From assembly GCA_964523395.1 (NCBI GenBank), contig CAZFXS010000005.1, positions 186,001 to 250,000 of the forward strand: a stretch of 64,000 nt of DNA, in the 5' to 3' direction. Under the pieces are notes generated by a model that worked only from the letters and a program-made list of their open reading frames with translations, searched no databases and had not been told where the DNA came from. The translations under genes were made by a program, and so were the position numbers. The stretch comes from JANYJZ01 sp964523395. GTDB taxonomy: Bacteria > Bacteroidota > Ignavibacteria > UBA10030 > SZUA-254. Positions 9,381-18,376 of the stretch are shown here, in pieces; the first letter of the stretch is position 1; each line of letters opens with the position of its first letter.

Positions 9381-12134
9381 ATGCAAACGACTTCGGTGAG
9401 AAAAATACTACTGATAACACTTTTCTTTATCACATCACTTGCCCCCGCGCAATATGCCAAGCAAACTGCTTTTCCCAACCTCACGTTCAGTTTGCCGGTT
9501 GGTTTATATCATGCGGATGACGCGACAGACAGGATTTTCGTTATAGAGCAAGCAGGGCGGATCAGGGTTTTTCCAAATAACCCTTCTCAGTCAACGACTA
9601 AAGTTTTTCTGAATATCACTGACAGCACTGAATCAGGAAGTGAAAAGGGCCTGCTCGGGCTTGCCTTCGATCCTGACTTTGAAACAAACCGGTATTTTTA
9701 TGTCGATTATACCAGGGGAAATCCACTTCGTACTATTATATCGCGATTTGAAGTGAGTCCTTCCAACCCTGATTCGGCAATCCGGTCGAGTGAACTCGTT
9801 CTTCTTGAAATCAATCAACCATATGAAAATCATAACGGCGGCCAGATCGGATTCGGACCTGATGGTTACCTCTATGTTGCAATGGGAGACGGCGGAAGCG
9901 GCGGTGACCCGCAGAACAACGCACAAAATAAATCTGTCCTCCTTGGAAAAATCCTTCGCATCAATGTCGATTCCGCCGCAAACGGAAACAATTACGCAAT
10001 CCCTCCTTCCAACCCGTTTTTTGGAAATGGATCCGGATTCAGGGAAGAAATCTACGCGTACGGTCTTCGTAATCCTTGGCGCTTCAGTTTTGATTACGCT
10101 GGCGACGGAACACTATGGACAGCAGACGTCGGGCAAGGAACGTGGGAAGAGATCGACACCATCCGCAACGGCGCCAATATGGGCTGGCCGATTCTCGAGG
10201 GCACTCACTGTTACAATTCCTGCGACACCACCGGTTTGGATATGCCTGTGTTCGAGTACAGTCATTCAAGCGGCCGGTGTTCGATTACGGGGGGATTCGT
10301 TTACCGGGGATCCGCGGTGCCATCACTCACCGGGAAGTACATTTACGGCGATTACTGCACCGGTGAAGTGTGGGCGCTTTCCCGGACCGGAGGCATTACC
10401 AACACATACCTTTTTGACGTCAACACCAGCATTTCATCGTTCGGTGTCGACCAGAGCAACGAGCTTTATGTTTGCGGAATTTATGACGGCAGGATTTACA
10501 AGATGATTCTGACTTCTCCACCGGTGCCAACACTTGTTTCCCCGGTAAATAATGCTGTCGGCGAAAACCTTCCTCCGACACTGATTTGGAGAACATCCGA
10601 ATCCGCAACTGCGTACCGGCTGCAAGTTTCTCTCGATTCTAACTTTACCTCTATTGTCTTTGACGATTCCACAATCACAGACACGTTAAAGCAGGTCACC
10701 GGACTTTCGTACACCACAAAATATTACTGGCGTGTGCGGGCAAAGAACAGCGCGGGGACAAGCGCGTATTCTTCACGTCGCAACTTTACCACGATGGATT
10801 CCCCCACTCCACCACCAGCACCGGCACTTGTATCTCCGGCAGATGATGCAGTGAGTCAACCGACAGTACTGACATTCTTCTGGAATGCCATTGGTGCGGT
10901 AACATATCATATACAGGTTTCATTGGATTCTCTGTTTTTCTCAACATACGCCAATGACTCACTTTTAACAGACACTTCGCACCAGGTTACAGAACTTGCG
11001 ACGGGGACGACATACTTCTGGCGCGTACGCGGAAGAAATGCCAACGGGTACGGAAATTTTTCAGAGGTATGGTCATTCACAACAGATGACCAGTACACGG
11101 GATCGTATCATGTCAATAAATCCTGGAATATCATATCGATCCCTCTTAATGTGAATGATGGCCGCAAGACCGTATTATTTCCCACAGCAATTTCGGAAGC
11201 ATTTGCTTATGACCCTGTCAACGGTTACCAGCAAAAAGATACTCTTGTCCCGGGCATGGGATACTGGATAAAATTTCCCGACAGCCAGAACGTAATCATC
11301 ACGGGAGCAATACAACAACTCGACACGATTGATGTTGTTAACGGATGGAATATGATCGGTTCGATTTCCGTTCCGATCTTAGTCGATTCAATTGTGCAGG
11401 ATCCTCCCGGAATTCTTGCATCCCAATTCTTCGACTATAACGGAGGATACTCTGCAGTTGTGACACTCGAACCTGCAAAAGGATACTGGGTAAAAGCGAA
11501 CGCTCCGGGAAAACTTGTCATGTCATCAGGCGCGGTGCGGATCGGAGAAGCTACTTTTTACACGTTCGCTGACGGAAGCGGCAACTGCATGTACGACGCG
11601 ACACCGAATGACCTGATGGTCGGCGCAATGAATGAAGCGGACTACAACAACTCCAATGTTTGCGGTTCTTGCGTTACCGTCAACGGGCCAAACGGAAAAA
11701 TTAATATCAGAATTGTTGACCGGTGTCCCGGCTGTCCGCAGGGCGGGATTGACCTGAGTCCGCTCGCGTTCTCGATGATTGCCGATACGGCACGGGGAAG
11801 AGTACCGATTTCCTGGCATCTTATTCCGTGCAATGTCGATGGGCCGGTGATATATCATTTTAAGGATGGAAGCAGTCAATGGTGGACAGCAGTGCAGGTC
11901 CGCAATCACCGTTATCCGATCGCAAAACTTGAATATTTGACAAACGCCGGTACGTATCAGGAAGTGAATCGTGTCTTTTACAATTACTTTGTCCAGTCCG
12001 GGGGAATGGGACCGGGGCCGCATACATTCAGGGTTACCGATATTTACGGACATGTTCTCATCGACAGCGGAATTCCTCTCATTGAAAACGGAGATGTTTC
12101 GGGCGGCTCGCAGTTCCCGGAAATAGAGCCGTAA
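9381..12134 (+). CDS. Secreted PQQ-dependent sugar dehydrogenase-FnIII-expansin fusion
   Basis: A 917-aa exported protein (signal peptide MQTTSVRKILLITLFFITSL...). Residues ~28-375 are a six-bladed PQQ sugar dehydrogenase domain of the YliI/sorbosone type, with GLLGLAFDPDF, catalytic-type H151 in HNGGQIGFGPDG, YLYVAMGDGGSGGDP and ADVGQGTWEEID. Two fibronectin III domains follow (~377-470, ~477-570), then a WN-x-I-S-x-P domain (~574-716) shared with the M28 peptidase at 42609. Residues 722-917 are a complete two-domain bacterial expansin: T725, D780 and D791 (GIDLSP) match the key polar residues of Bacillus EXLX1, and W834, W835 and Y867 match its aromatic binding platform. There is no NYPNPFNP-type tail. 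Expected role: oxidise sugars and loosen polysaccharide walls outside the cell. Confidence 0.85.
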   Translation: MQTTSVRKILLITLFFITSLAPAQYAKQTAFPNLTFSLPVGLYHADDATDRIFVIEQAGRIRVFPNNPSQSTTKVFLNITDSTESGSEKGLLGLAFDPDFETNRYFYVDYTRGNPLRTIISRFEVSPSNPDSAIRSSELVLLEINQPYENHNGGQIGFGPDGYLYVAMGDGGSGGDPQNNAQNKSVLLGKILRINVDSAANGNNYAIPPSNPFFGNGSGFREEIYAYGLRNPWRFSFDYAGDGTLWTADVGQGTWEEIDTIRNGANMGWPILEGTHCYNSCDTTGLDMPVFEYSHSSGRCSITGGFVYRGSAVPSLTGKYIYGDYCTGEVWALSRTGGITNTYLFDVNTSISSFGVDQSNELYVCGIYDGRIYKMILTSPPVPTLVSPVNNAVGENLPPTLIWRTSESATAYRLQVSLDSNFTSIVFDDSTITDTLKQVTGLSYTTKYYWRVRAKNSAGTSAYSSRRNFTTMDSPTPPPAPALVSPADDAVSQPTVLTFFWNAIGAVTYHIQVSLDSLFFSTYANDSLLTDTSHQVTELATGTTYFWRVRGRNANGYGNFSEVWSFTTDDQYTGSYHVNKSWNIISIPLNVNDGRKTVLFPTAISEAFAYDPVNGYQQKDTLVPGMGYWIKFPDSQNVIITGAIQQLDTIDVVNGWNMIGSISVPILVDSIVQDPPGILASQFFDYNGGYSAVVTLEPAKGYWVKANAPGKLVMSSGAVRIGEATFYTFADGSGNCMYDATPNDLMVGAMNEADYNNSNVCGSCVTVNGPNGKINIRIVDRCPGCPQGGIDLSPLAFSMIADTARGRVPISWHLIPCNVDGPVIYHFKDGSSQWWTAVQVRNHRYPIAKLEYLTNAGTYQEVNRVFYNYFVQSGGMGPGPHTFRVTDIYGHVLIDSGIPLIENGDVSGGSQFPEIEP

Positions 12135-12147
12135 CGGAACGTAAGCA

Positions 12148-12206
12148 GACATCCGATTTCTTCAAGTGTCATTCACGGGAAGAAATCGGATGTCTTTCTT
12201 TTTTGG
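12148..12206 (+). terminator. Hairpin with T-rich tail after the expansin fusion gene (GACATCCGATTTCTT family)
   Basis: Arms GACATCCGATTTCTT (12148-12162) and AAGAAATCGGATGTC (12180-12194) are perfectly complementary over 15 bp; the hairpin is followed by TTTCTTTTTT. Position, 14 bp after the stop, and T tract fit a Rho-independent terminator. The same stem recurs after the Asp-box gene (15104) and, modified, after ruvA (36456). Confidence 0.7.
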
Positions 12207-12214
12207 TACTCTCC

Positions 12215-12340
12215 TATTTTGTCTTAGAACACCCTTCGCCTCCGCTCAGGGTGTTCCTCGCCGGCATATTGAATCCCGCAGACCTGGAAACCATGACAAG
12301 ACTCCAGAATTTTCAAATTAGGACAGCACCCGTTTTCAAT
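12215..12340. repeat. Dispersed intergenic repeat with CCTTCGCCTCCGCTCAGG core, copy 1
   Basis: The core at 12232-12250 is flanked by short inverted words (GAACACCC...GGGTGTTC), and the block ends TTTTCAAATTAGGACAGCACCC. Two other copies (20641-20760 and 42361-42490) share both the core and a closely similar ending. The unit is about 125 bp, non-coding. It fills most of the 293-bp gap between the expansin fusion and Asp-box genes. Confidence 0.7.
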
Positions 12341-12427
12341 CCCACCTTGCTTTCTCATCGTTGAACTGTTATATTATTCACCATTGAATTACACGGGAGG
12401 AGACACTTTTTCCAAAGGAGATTTTCC

Positions 12428-15088
12428 ATGCAGGCTGTACAAAGGATATTCTTGTTCATTTCTGTTCTCATGCTCTCAATGAGCGTCATTGCTTCTTCAC
12501 AGGAGAGCAAATCAAAACAAACAGTGTTCAAGGATTACACATTAAAGAAATTCAGCGCGCGAAGTATTGGTCCGGCAGTCATGGGCGGACGCGTGTCTGA
12601 TATTGCCATCGACCCGGTTGATCCGTTCACGTTCTATGTCGCGCTGGGAACGGGCGGCGTTATGAAGACTTCAAATGACGGCGGAACATTCAGCGGCATT
12701 TTTGAAAGCGAAGCCGTCGCCGCGATCGGCGCTGTTGCTGTCGCGCCATCCAACGCGAAATATGTCTGGGTGGGAACAGGAGAAGCAAACGACCGCAACA
12801 GCTCAAGCTGGGGAAACGGTGTCTATCTTTCGACTGATGGCGGAGGAAGCTGGAAAAACACCGGATTAAAGAATTCAAAAACGATAGCGCGGATTGTTGC
12901 CCATCCCACCGACAGCTTGACGGCGTGGGTTGCCGCGATGGGAGACCTCTGGACGCCAAGCGCTGAACGCGGACTTTACAAAACAACGGATGGCGGAAAA
13001 ACATGGAAAGCTTCCCTTACCGCGTCTTCACACACAAATCTCGTCGGTTGCGGCGATGTCTGCATCAATCCTGCGAACCCGAATATTCTGTACGCGGCGC
13101 TTTATGGAAGATTGAGGACACCGTGGTCGTTTACTTCAGGTCCGAATCTCACAGACGGAAAAGACATCGGGGGAATTTTCAAAAGCACCGATGGCGGTTC
13201 TTCATGGAAAAAACTCACTAACGGTTTACCAAAAGGCACAGGCCGCATCGGCCTTTCTGTGTACGCGAAAAATCCTGAAATAGTCTATGCCGTTGTCCAA
13301 AGTGATGAAGCCGGAACAGCGCCCATCGGCGATGTCAAGAGCAAGAGCGGCGGGATCTACCGCTCTGAAAACGGCGGTGAGCAATGGACAAGAATGAATC
13401 CGCTGAACCCCAGGCCGTTTTACTTCAGCCAGATTCGCGTTCATCCCAAGGATGATAAGAAAATATTCGTTCTCGGATTCGGACTGCATGTTTCGGAGGA
13501 CGGAGGAAAAACATTCCGCGAGGATTATTTCGAAAAAGTCCACCCCGACCTCCACGCCCTTGCATTCGACCCGCGCAATCCCCAGAAAATTCTTCTCGGA
13601 ACGGATGGCGGCATTTACCAGAGCTTCACCGGCGGCAAAGGATGGGAACATCTCAACCGCATGGCGGCCGGAGAATTTTACCGCATCACGCTCGATATGA
13701 GTACACCCTACCGTATTGCCGGAGGATTGCAGGATAATCTTAATTGGGTTGGTCCGAGTATGACGAAGACCAAGGAAGGAATTCTCAACACCGACTGGAT
13801 CAACATCGGCGGCGGGGATGGATTCTATTGCGTGTTCGACCCGTTCGACGCAAACATTGTTTACGCGGAATCCCAGCAGGGATATGTCCACCGGCTGAAT
13901 CTTGCCACAGGCGAATTCAAAGATTTGCGACCGGAACCTGCGGAAGGCCAAACCGGTTTTCGCTTCCATTGGAATTCACCGCTTATTCCGAGTCAACATA
14001 GCAAAGGCACAATGTATCTCGCAGGCAACCGTGTATTCAAACTGACAGAAAAAGGCGAGCATTGGAAACTCATCAGTCCGGATCTCTCCATGCAGGATCC
14101 GAAAAAGATCCTTACAACCGGAAGCGGCGCGGAGAATTACGGTGTGGTCTATACGCTCGCGGAATCTCCGCTGAAGGAAGGAATGCTCTGGGCAGGAACA
14201 GACGACGGGAAATTCTGGATAACTGAAAACGAAGGCGAAACGTGGAAAGACCTCACCGGCAATCTGCCGAAGGAAGTTAAGGGAGAATGGATCAGCCGTG
14301 TTGAAGCAAGCCGGCATAATGCAAGCACCGCGTACCTTGCCGTCGACGCGCACAGATCGGGAAAGTACGGACCATTTGCGTACAAAACCAACGATGAAGG
14401 AAAAAGCTGGAAAAATATTTCCGGCAATCTTCCGGCCGACGGGCCTGTCAAAGTTATCCGCGAAGATGTGCAGAATCCCAACCTCCTGTTTGCAGGAACG
14501 GAATTTAATCTCTTCGTTTCATTTGATCAGGGTTCAAGCTGGATGAAGTTCGGCGGATTGCCGACAGTAGCAGTGGACGATATCGCCATTCATCCGAGAG
14601 ACCGCGATATCGTCATCGCGACACATGGAAGAAGCCTTTATATAGTGGATGATATTCGTCCGCTGGAAGAGTTTGTGGATTCGGTTCAGAAGAAAGACGC
14701 GTATCTCTTTTCTATCCGTCCGGCAAACGGGTACTATCCCCTGCCCGGATTCGGTGACTGGAACGGCAACGCGGTCTTCCGCGGCGCGAATCCACCGGAA
14801 GGAGCGATCATTAATTACTGGGTGAAAGATTTTACCGGCGACGGCGTGAAAATTTCCATCAGCAACGCTGCAGGCCAGACTGTGGCAAACTTGAGCGGAC
14901 CGGGAACACCCGGCTTTAACAGGATAATCTGGGATTTGAAGATGTCGAACGACCTGCTCACCGGTTACGGCGGCGAGGGACAGAAGTTTATCCCCTCGGG
15001 TGAATATACAGTTTCAATGAGCTACGGTAAGACATCGCAGAAACAAAAGCTCCAGGTAACAATTGCGCCGGGGATTGAGACGAGGTAG
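12428..15088 (+). CDS. Exported Asp-box/sortilin-type beta-propeller protein
   Basis: An 886-aa protein with a signal peptide (MQAVQRIFLFISVLMLSMSVIA) and a good ribosome site AAAGGAG 11 nt ahead of the ATG. At least eight Asp-box/BNR motifs are spread along it, such as STDGGGSWKNT, TTDGGKTWKAS, STDGGSSWKKL, SEDGGKTFRED, NEGETWKDL and FDQGSSWMKF, as in VPS10/sortilin ten-bladed propellers. The last ~90 residues form a FlgD-like Ig domain (KISISNAAGQTVANLSGPG...FIPSGEYTV). Databases often label such proteins glycosyl hydrolase, but no sialidase catalytic residues are evident, so that label is not adopted. Likely a surface or periplasmic binding protein. A family hairpin follows the stop. Confidence 0.8.
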   Translation: MQAVQRIFLFISVLMLSMSVIASSQESKSKQTVFKDYTLKKFSARSIGPAVMGGRVSDIAIDPVDPFTFYVALGTGGVMKTSNDGGTFSGIFESEAVAAIGAVAVAPSNAKYVWVGTGEANDRNSSSWGNGVYLSTDGGGSWKNTGLKNSKTIARIVAHPTDSLTAWVAAMGDLWTPSAERGLYKTTDGGKTWKASLTASSHTNLVGCGDVCINPANPNILYAALYGRLRTPWSFTSGPNLTDGKDIGGIFKSTDGGSSWKKLTNGLPKGTGRIGLSVYAKNPEIVYAVVQSDEAGTAPIGDVKSKSGGIYRSENGGEQWTRMNPLNPRPFYFSQIRVHPKDDKKIFVLGFGLHVSEDGGKTFREDYFEKVHPDLHALAFDPRNPQKILLGTDGGIYQSFTGGKGWEHLNRMAAGEFYRITLDMSTPYRIAGGLQDNLNWVGPSMTKTKEGILNTDWINIGGGDGFYCVFDPFDANIVYAESQQGYVHRLNLATGEFKDLRPEPAEGQTGFRFHWNSPLIPSQHSKGTMYLAGNRVFKLTEKGEHWKLISPDLSMQDPKKILTTGSGAENYGVVYTLAESPLKEGMLWAGTDDGKFWITENEGETWKDLTGNLPKEVKGEWISRVEASRHNASTAYLAVDAHRSGKYGPFAYKTNDEGKSWKNISGNLPADGPVKVIREDVQNPNLLFAGTEFNLFVSFDQGSSWMKFGGLPTVAVDDIAIHPRDRDIVIATHGRSLYIVDDIRPLEEFVDSVQKKDAYLFSIRPANGYYPLPGFGDWNGNAVFRGANPPEGAIINYWVKDFTGDGVKISISNAAGQTVANLSGPGTPGFNRIIWDLKMSNDLLTGYGGEGQKFIPSGEYTVSMSYGKTSQKQKLQVTIAPGIETR

Positions 15089-15103
15089 GGTTAATATTTG
15101 AAC

Positions 15104-15150
15104 GACATCCGATTTCTTTCTGAGATTATCAGGTGTAGAAATCGGATGTC
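15104..15150 (+). terminator. Hairpin of the GACATCCGATTTCTT family after the Asp-box gene
   Basis: GACATCCGATTTCT (15104-15117) pairs perfectly with AGAAATCGGATGTC (15137-15150) across a 19-nt loop, 15 bp after the stop codon. Unlike the copy at 12148 it is followed by TTATAAAG rather than a T tract, so it may be a repeat element that only sometimes terminates transcription. Confidence 0.55.
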
Positions 15151-15191
15151 TTATAAAGACGTCGTTCACATTATCAGACTCCATCCTTTTT

Positions 15192-15212
15192 CCTTCCCCT
15201 AAGAGGGGAAGG
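15192..15212. repeat. Short perfect hairpin CCTTCCCCT-AAG-AGGGGAAGG
   Basis: A 9-bp perfect stem with a 3-base loop lies between the Asp-box gene and the Uup-type gene. It could be a terminator in either direction but has no strong T tract on either side. Confidence 0.45.
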
Positions 15213-15302
15213 ATTCTTAATACTTTTCAATTTCACCCGCCTTTTTCGTATATTTTCCCACAATTTTTTATTCATCCATTAATCTGCTGTTAATCCGCTG
15301 TC

Positions 15303-17267
15303 GTGATTTCCTTAGAACACATATCAATGCAATTCGGCGGGCGGACGTTGTTTGATGACGTTTCGTTTATGATCGGCCCGCACGACCGCATCGGTTTGGT
15401 CGGATCGAACGGCGCTGGCAAGTCAACATTGCTGAAGATCATTGCCGGCATCCATCAATCCGATGAAGGAAATATCGGCAAAGCGCAGTATGTCACCGTC
15501 GGTTACCTGCCGCAGGACGGGGTTATCGCAAGCGGGAAAACGCTCTACAAGGAAGTCGAGACCGCGTTTGAGAACATCGTGCAGTTACAGGAGGAACTCG
15601 ATGAAGCGCAGGAACAGCTCTCTTCGCTCAATCCTGAAACAGAAGAGTACATGGAAACGCTGGAAATTTACGGCGAGCTTCAGCACAAACTGGAAGACCT
15701 CGACGCGTTCAGGATGAAGTCGAAAATCGAGCGTGTGCTGATGGGGCTCGGCTTTTCGGTACCGGATTTCGAGCGGCAGACGGAAGAATTCAGCGGCGGC
15801 TGGCAGATGCGCATCGCGCTCGCCAAACTGCTGTTGCGTGAACCCTCCGCCATCCTTCTCGACGAACCGACCAACCACCTCGATATCGAATCACTGCAAT
15901 GGCTTGAGGAATATCTGCATTCCTACAACGGCGCCATCATCCTCGTCTCGCATGACCGCGCGTTTCTCGACAGCCTCACCACCAAGACCATCGCGCTAAG
16001 CATCGGACGGATGGAAACATACTCCGGCAACTATTCTTTTTACGAAAAGGAAAAAGTCGTCCGCAAAGAACTGCAGATGAACGCGTTCAAAAACCAGCAG
16101 AAACAACTTGAACAGACAGAACGGTTTATCGAACGATTCCGGTACAAAGCCACCAAAGCACGGCAGGTGCAAAGCCGCATCAAGCAGATGGAAAAGATCG
16201 AGCGGATTGAAATCGAGGACGAGGAGGAAGAAATTCATTTTCACTTCCCCCAGCCCCAGCCGAGCGGCGTGAAGGTAATGGAGCTGAAAAACATCGTCAA
16301 AAGTTACGGCGACAAAACTGTCTTTAACGGATTGAGTTACACCATTGAACGGGGCGACAGAATTGCCATCGTCGGGGTGAACGGCGCGGGAAAATCGACA
16401 TTCTCCAGGATTGTCGCGGGCGTTGAACCGCCGACATCAGGGGAACGGATTCCCGGCTACAATGTTATTCTCTCCTACTTCGCCCAGCATCAGGCGGAAG
16501 AGCTGGATCTTTCGAAAGAAGCGCTGGAAATTGTGGATGAAGTCGCGGAAGGCGAAATACGGAAAAAGCTCCGGACAATTCTCGGTTCTTTTCTGTTTCA
16601 TGGCGACGATGTGTTTAAGAAAGTGGGCGTGCTGTCCGGCGGCGAGAAGAGCCGTCTCGCACTGGCGAAGATGCTGTTACAGCCGGCAAATGTCCTGGTC
16701 ATGGACGAACCGACCAACCATCTTGATATGCGCTCGAAGAAAGTCCTGCAGCAGGCATTACTTGAGTATGAGGGAACCTACATGATTGTCTCGCACGACA
16801 GGGCATTTCTGGATCCGCTTGTCACCAAAGTGCTCGAAGTAAGCACCGGCAATATCAGGACGTTTTTGGGAAATGTGAGTGATTATCTGCAAAAGAAAAA
16901 AAGTGAGGCCGAGGGAATAAAAAAACCCTCGCTATCACAGAAAAGCTCACCTCAAGTGAAAAGCCAACCTGCTATTCCCGACAAAGAGCGCAAACGGATA
17001 GAAGCGGAACTGCGCCAACAGCTTTCCAAAAAGCTGAAACCGAAGAAGCAAAAGCTTGAACAAATCGAGGCGGCAATTGCAACGCTGGAACACCGGAAAT
17101 CGGAGATCGAAGAGCTTATGGCGCATCCCGATTTTTACAAGGATGGCGAGAACGTCAAAAAGATTTCCCATGAATACAAGGAAGTGCAATCGTCGTTGCA
17201 AGATTCGTACTTCAAGTGGAATGAGGTCTCCGAGGAAATTACCGCCATCGAACGGGAACAATCGTAG
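15303..17267 (+). CDS. ABC-F ATPase, Uup/YdiF type
   Basis: A 654-aa soluble ABC-F protein with duplicated cassettes: Walker A GSNGAGKS (34-41), signature FSGGWQMR and Walker B ILLDEPTNHLDIE; then GVNGAGKST, LSGGEKSR and VMDEPTNHLD. The inter-cassette linker is basic and helical. Unlike EttA it ends with a ~90-residue coiled-coil (KERKRIEAELRQQLSKKLK onward), the C-terminal domain seen in Uup and related ABC-F proteins. These act on the ribosome and, for Uup, on DNA or precise excision of transposons. The start is a GTG at 15303. No membrane partner is nearby, consistent with a cytosolic role. It is a second ABC-F besides EttA at 997. Confidence 0.9.
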   Translation: MISLEHISMQFGGRTLFDDVSFMIGPHDRIGLVGSNGAGKSTLLKIIAGIHQSDEGNIGKAQYVTVGYLPQDGVIASGKTLYKEVETAFENIVQLQEELDEAQEQLSSLNPETEEYMETLEIYGELQHKLEDLDAFRMKSKIERVLMGLGFSVPDFERQTEEFSGGWQMRIALAKLLLREPSAILLDEPTNHLDIESLQWLEEYLHSYNGAIILVSHDRAFLDSLTTKTIALSIGRMETYSGNYSFYEKEKVVRKELQMNAFKNQQKQLEQTERFIERFRYKATKARQVQSRIKQMEKIERIEIEDEEEEIHFHFPQPQPSGVKVMELKNIVKSYGDKTVFNGLSYTIERGDRIAIVGVNGAGKSTFSRIVAGVEPPTSGERIPGYNVILSYFAQHQAEELDLSKEALEIVDEVAEGEIRKKLRTILGSFLFHGDDVFKKVGVLSGGEKSRLALAKMLLQPANVLVMDEPTNHLDMRSKKVLQQALLEYEGTYMIVSHDRAFLDPLVTKVLEVSTGNIRTFLGNVSDYLQKKKSEAEGIKKPSLSQKSSPQVKSQPAIPDKERKRIEAELRQQLSKKLKPKKQKLEQIEAAIATLEHRKSEIEELMAHPDFYKDGENVKKISHEYKEVQSSLQDSYFKWNEVSEEITAIEREQS

Positions 17268-17282
17268 GAATTTAAAATATTT

Positions 17283-17346
17283 TCACCGCAGAAACGCAAA
17301 GTTCGCAGAGATTATTTACTCTGTGTTCTCTGTGCCTCTGTGGTGA
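17283..17346. repeat. Dispersed inverted repeat, CACCGC-family copy 2
   Basis: The block starts TCACCGCAGAAACGCAAAG and ends TGTGCCTCTGTGGTGA; the ends are inverted copies, giving a long imperfect hairpin. It lies between the convergent ends of the Uup-type gene and the DUF5683 gene and could act as a bidirectional transcription barrier. Confidence 0.75.
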
Positions 17347-17375
17347 TTTTCTTATTTTGAGCCAATAAAAAAACG

Positions 17376-17948
17376 TTAAAACCTGATATGGATCTTCGCG
17401 TTCATCTTCGGAACGACTCTTCCATCAGCGGTAAGGTCGGGAGACACATCAAAATCATACAGATGCGCACCCACATACGCGTCGACAAGATTTAAGAAAT
17501 AGAGGAATCCCATATACCACGCGAAGCTGTCGCGCTGGTCGCGGTAAAAATCCCTGTTGACTCTAAGGTTATCATTCCCATATGGTGGTGACACAGCAAT
17601 ACTTGCCGTATATCGGTCGCGGAAATCTTTGTAAAGTTTATTCTGCTGTCCCCATTCATAAATCCAATACCCGCCAAGCCCCCAGATCACAGGGACTTTC
17701 CAATAGTTCTCGGTATAGACTTGTCCCGCGCCCGGCAACACGGCTGACATTCCCACCGCGAGCCAGGGAGATTTTGACATGCCGCGATCTTCAAGCAGAG
17801 TATCGGGTAACAGTCCGGTGGTCTGAATGAAGGGAATCGCTTTGACGGTTGAATCCGGAAGAACTCTTACGGTATCTGATTGAGCGTAAACAAACGCAGA
17901 AAAACTGAGGAGAAAAAAGAGGGTTATAAAAAATCTGTAAACGCACAT
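17376..17948 (-). CDS. DUF5683 membrane/exported protein
   Basis: From the ATG at 17948 the protein has 190 aa and starts with a clean signal peptide (MCVYRFFITLFFLLSFSAFVYAQ); further in-frame starts at 17969 and 17972 read through GATGTC-type repeat sequence and are less likely. The DUF5683 core is SPWLAVGMSAVLPGAGQVYT followed by ENYWKVPVIWGLGGYWIY, with hydrophobic helices, then WYMGFLYFLNLVDAYVGAHL near the end. DUF5683 is typical of Bacteroidota and relatives and often sits just downstream of parA-parB, as here (with ridA between). Function unknown; the location suggests a link to chromosome partitioning or cell-envelope growth. Confidence 0.8.
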   Translation of the reverse strand: MCVYRFFITLFFLLSFSAFVYAQSDTVRVLPDSTVKAIPFIQTTGLLPDTLLEDRGMSKSPWLAVGMSAVLPGAGQVYTENYWKVPVIWGLGGYWIYEWGQQNKLYKDFRDRYTASIAVSPPYGNDNLRVNRDFYRDQRDSFAWYMGFLYFLNLVDAYVGAHLYDFDVSPDLTADGRVVPKMNAKIHIRF

Positions 17949-17980
17949 CTCATATCTGACATCGCACATCAACGCTTGCT

Positions 17981-18370
17981 TTACCGTTTTACCGCGGCAA
18001 TCACTTCAATCTCCACCTTCACATCGCGCGGGAGGCGGGCGACTTCGACCGTTGAACGGGCAGGGGGCGTCTCTTTGAAATACTCGCCATAGATTTCGTT
18101 CATGCCGGCAAACTCGTTCATGTCTTTCAGGAACACCGTTGTTTTCACGACATCCGACATCGTGACGCCTGCTTGCTGGAGAATCGCGGTGATATTATTC
18201 ATCACCTGCCGCGTCTGCACTTTAATGTCCCCAACAACAATCTGACCCGATTTCGGATCGAGCGCGATTTGCCCGGCGGTGAAGAGAAAATCTCCTGCTG
18301 AAATTATTCCCTGGCTGTACGGACCAATGGGCGCGGGTGCTTCTTTCGTGAGTACGGTAGTCTTGGACAT
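17981..18370 (-). CDS. ridA: RidA family enamine/imine deaminase
   Basis: A 129-aa YjgF/YER057c/UK114 protein of standard length. Diagnostic features are PAPIGPYSQGI at the N-terminus, FTAGQIALDPKSGQIV, the arginine of ETPPARSTVEVARLPRDVKV that binds the substrate carboxylate, and the C-terminal VEIEVIAAV. RidA hydrolyses reactive 2-aminoacrylate and related imines released by PLP enzymes; it works as a cytosolic trimer. It lies between parB (6 bp) and the DUF5683 gene (32 bp), so it is probably co-transcribed with the partition genes, which is not its usual place. Confidence 0.92.
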   Translation of the reverse strand: MSKTTVLTKEAPAPIGPYSQGIISAGDFLFTAGQIALDPKSGQIVVGDIKVQTRQVMNNITAILQQAGVTMSDVVKTTVFLKDMNEFAGMNEIYGEYFKETPPARSTVEVARLPRDVKVEIEVIAAVKR

Positions 18371-18376
18371 AGAATA

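Noticed and set aside
9790..10506. A 238-codon frame within the sugar dehydrogenase gene
   Set aside because: It is in another frame of a domain with clear motifs and its predicted protein has no recognisable fold.
13226..13969. A 247-codon open frame antisense to the Asp-box gene
   Set aside because: It mirrors the codons of the real gene, has no family motif, and would overlap fully with a well-supported gene.
12428..15088. Annotating the Asp-box protein as a glycoside hydrolase
   Set aside because: It has Asp-boxes but no sialidase catalytic arginine triad or Tyr/Glu pair that I can see; the propeller is closer to sortilin/VPS10.
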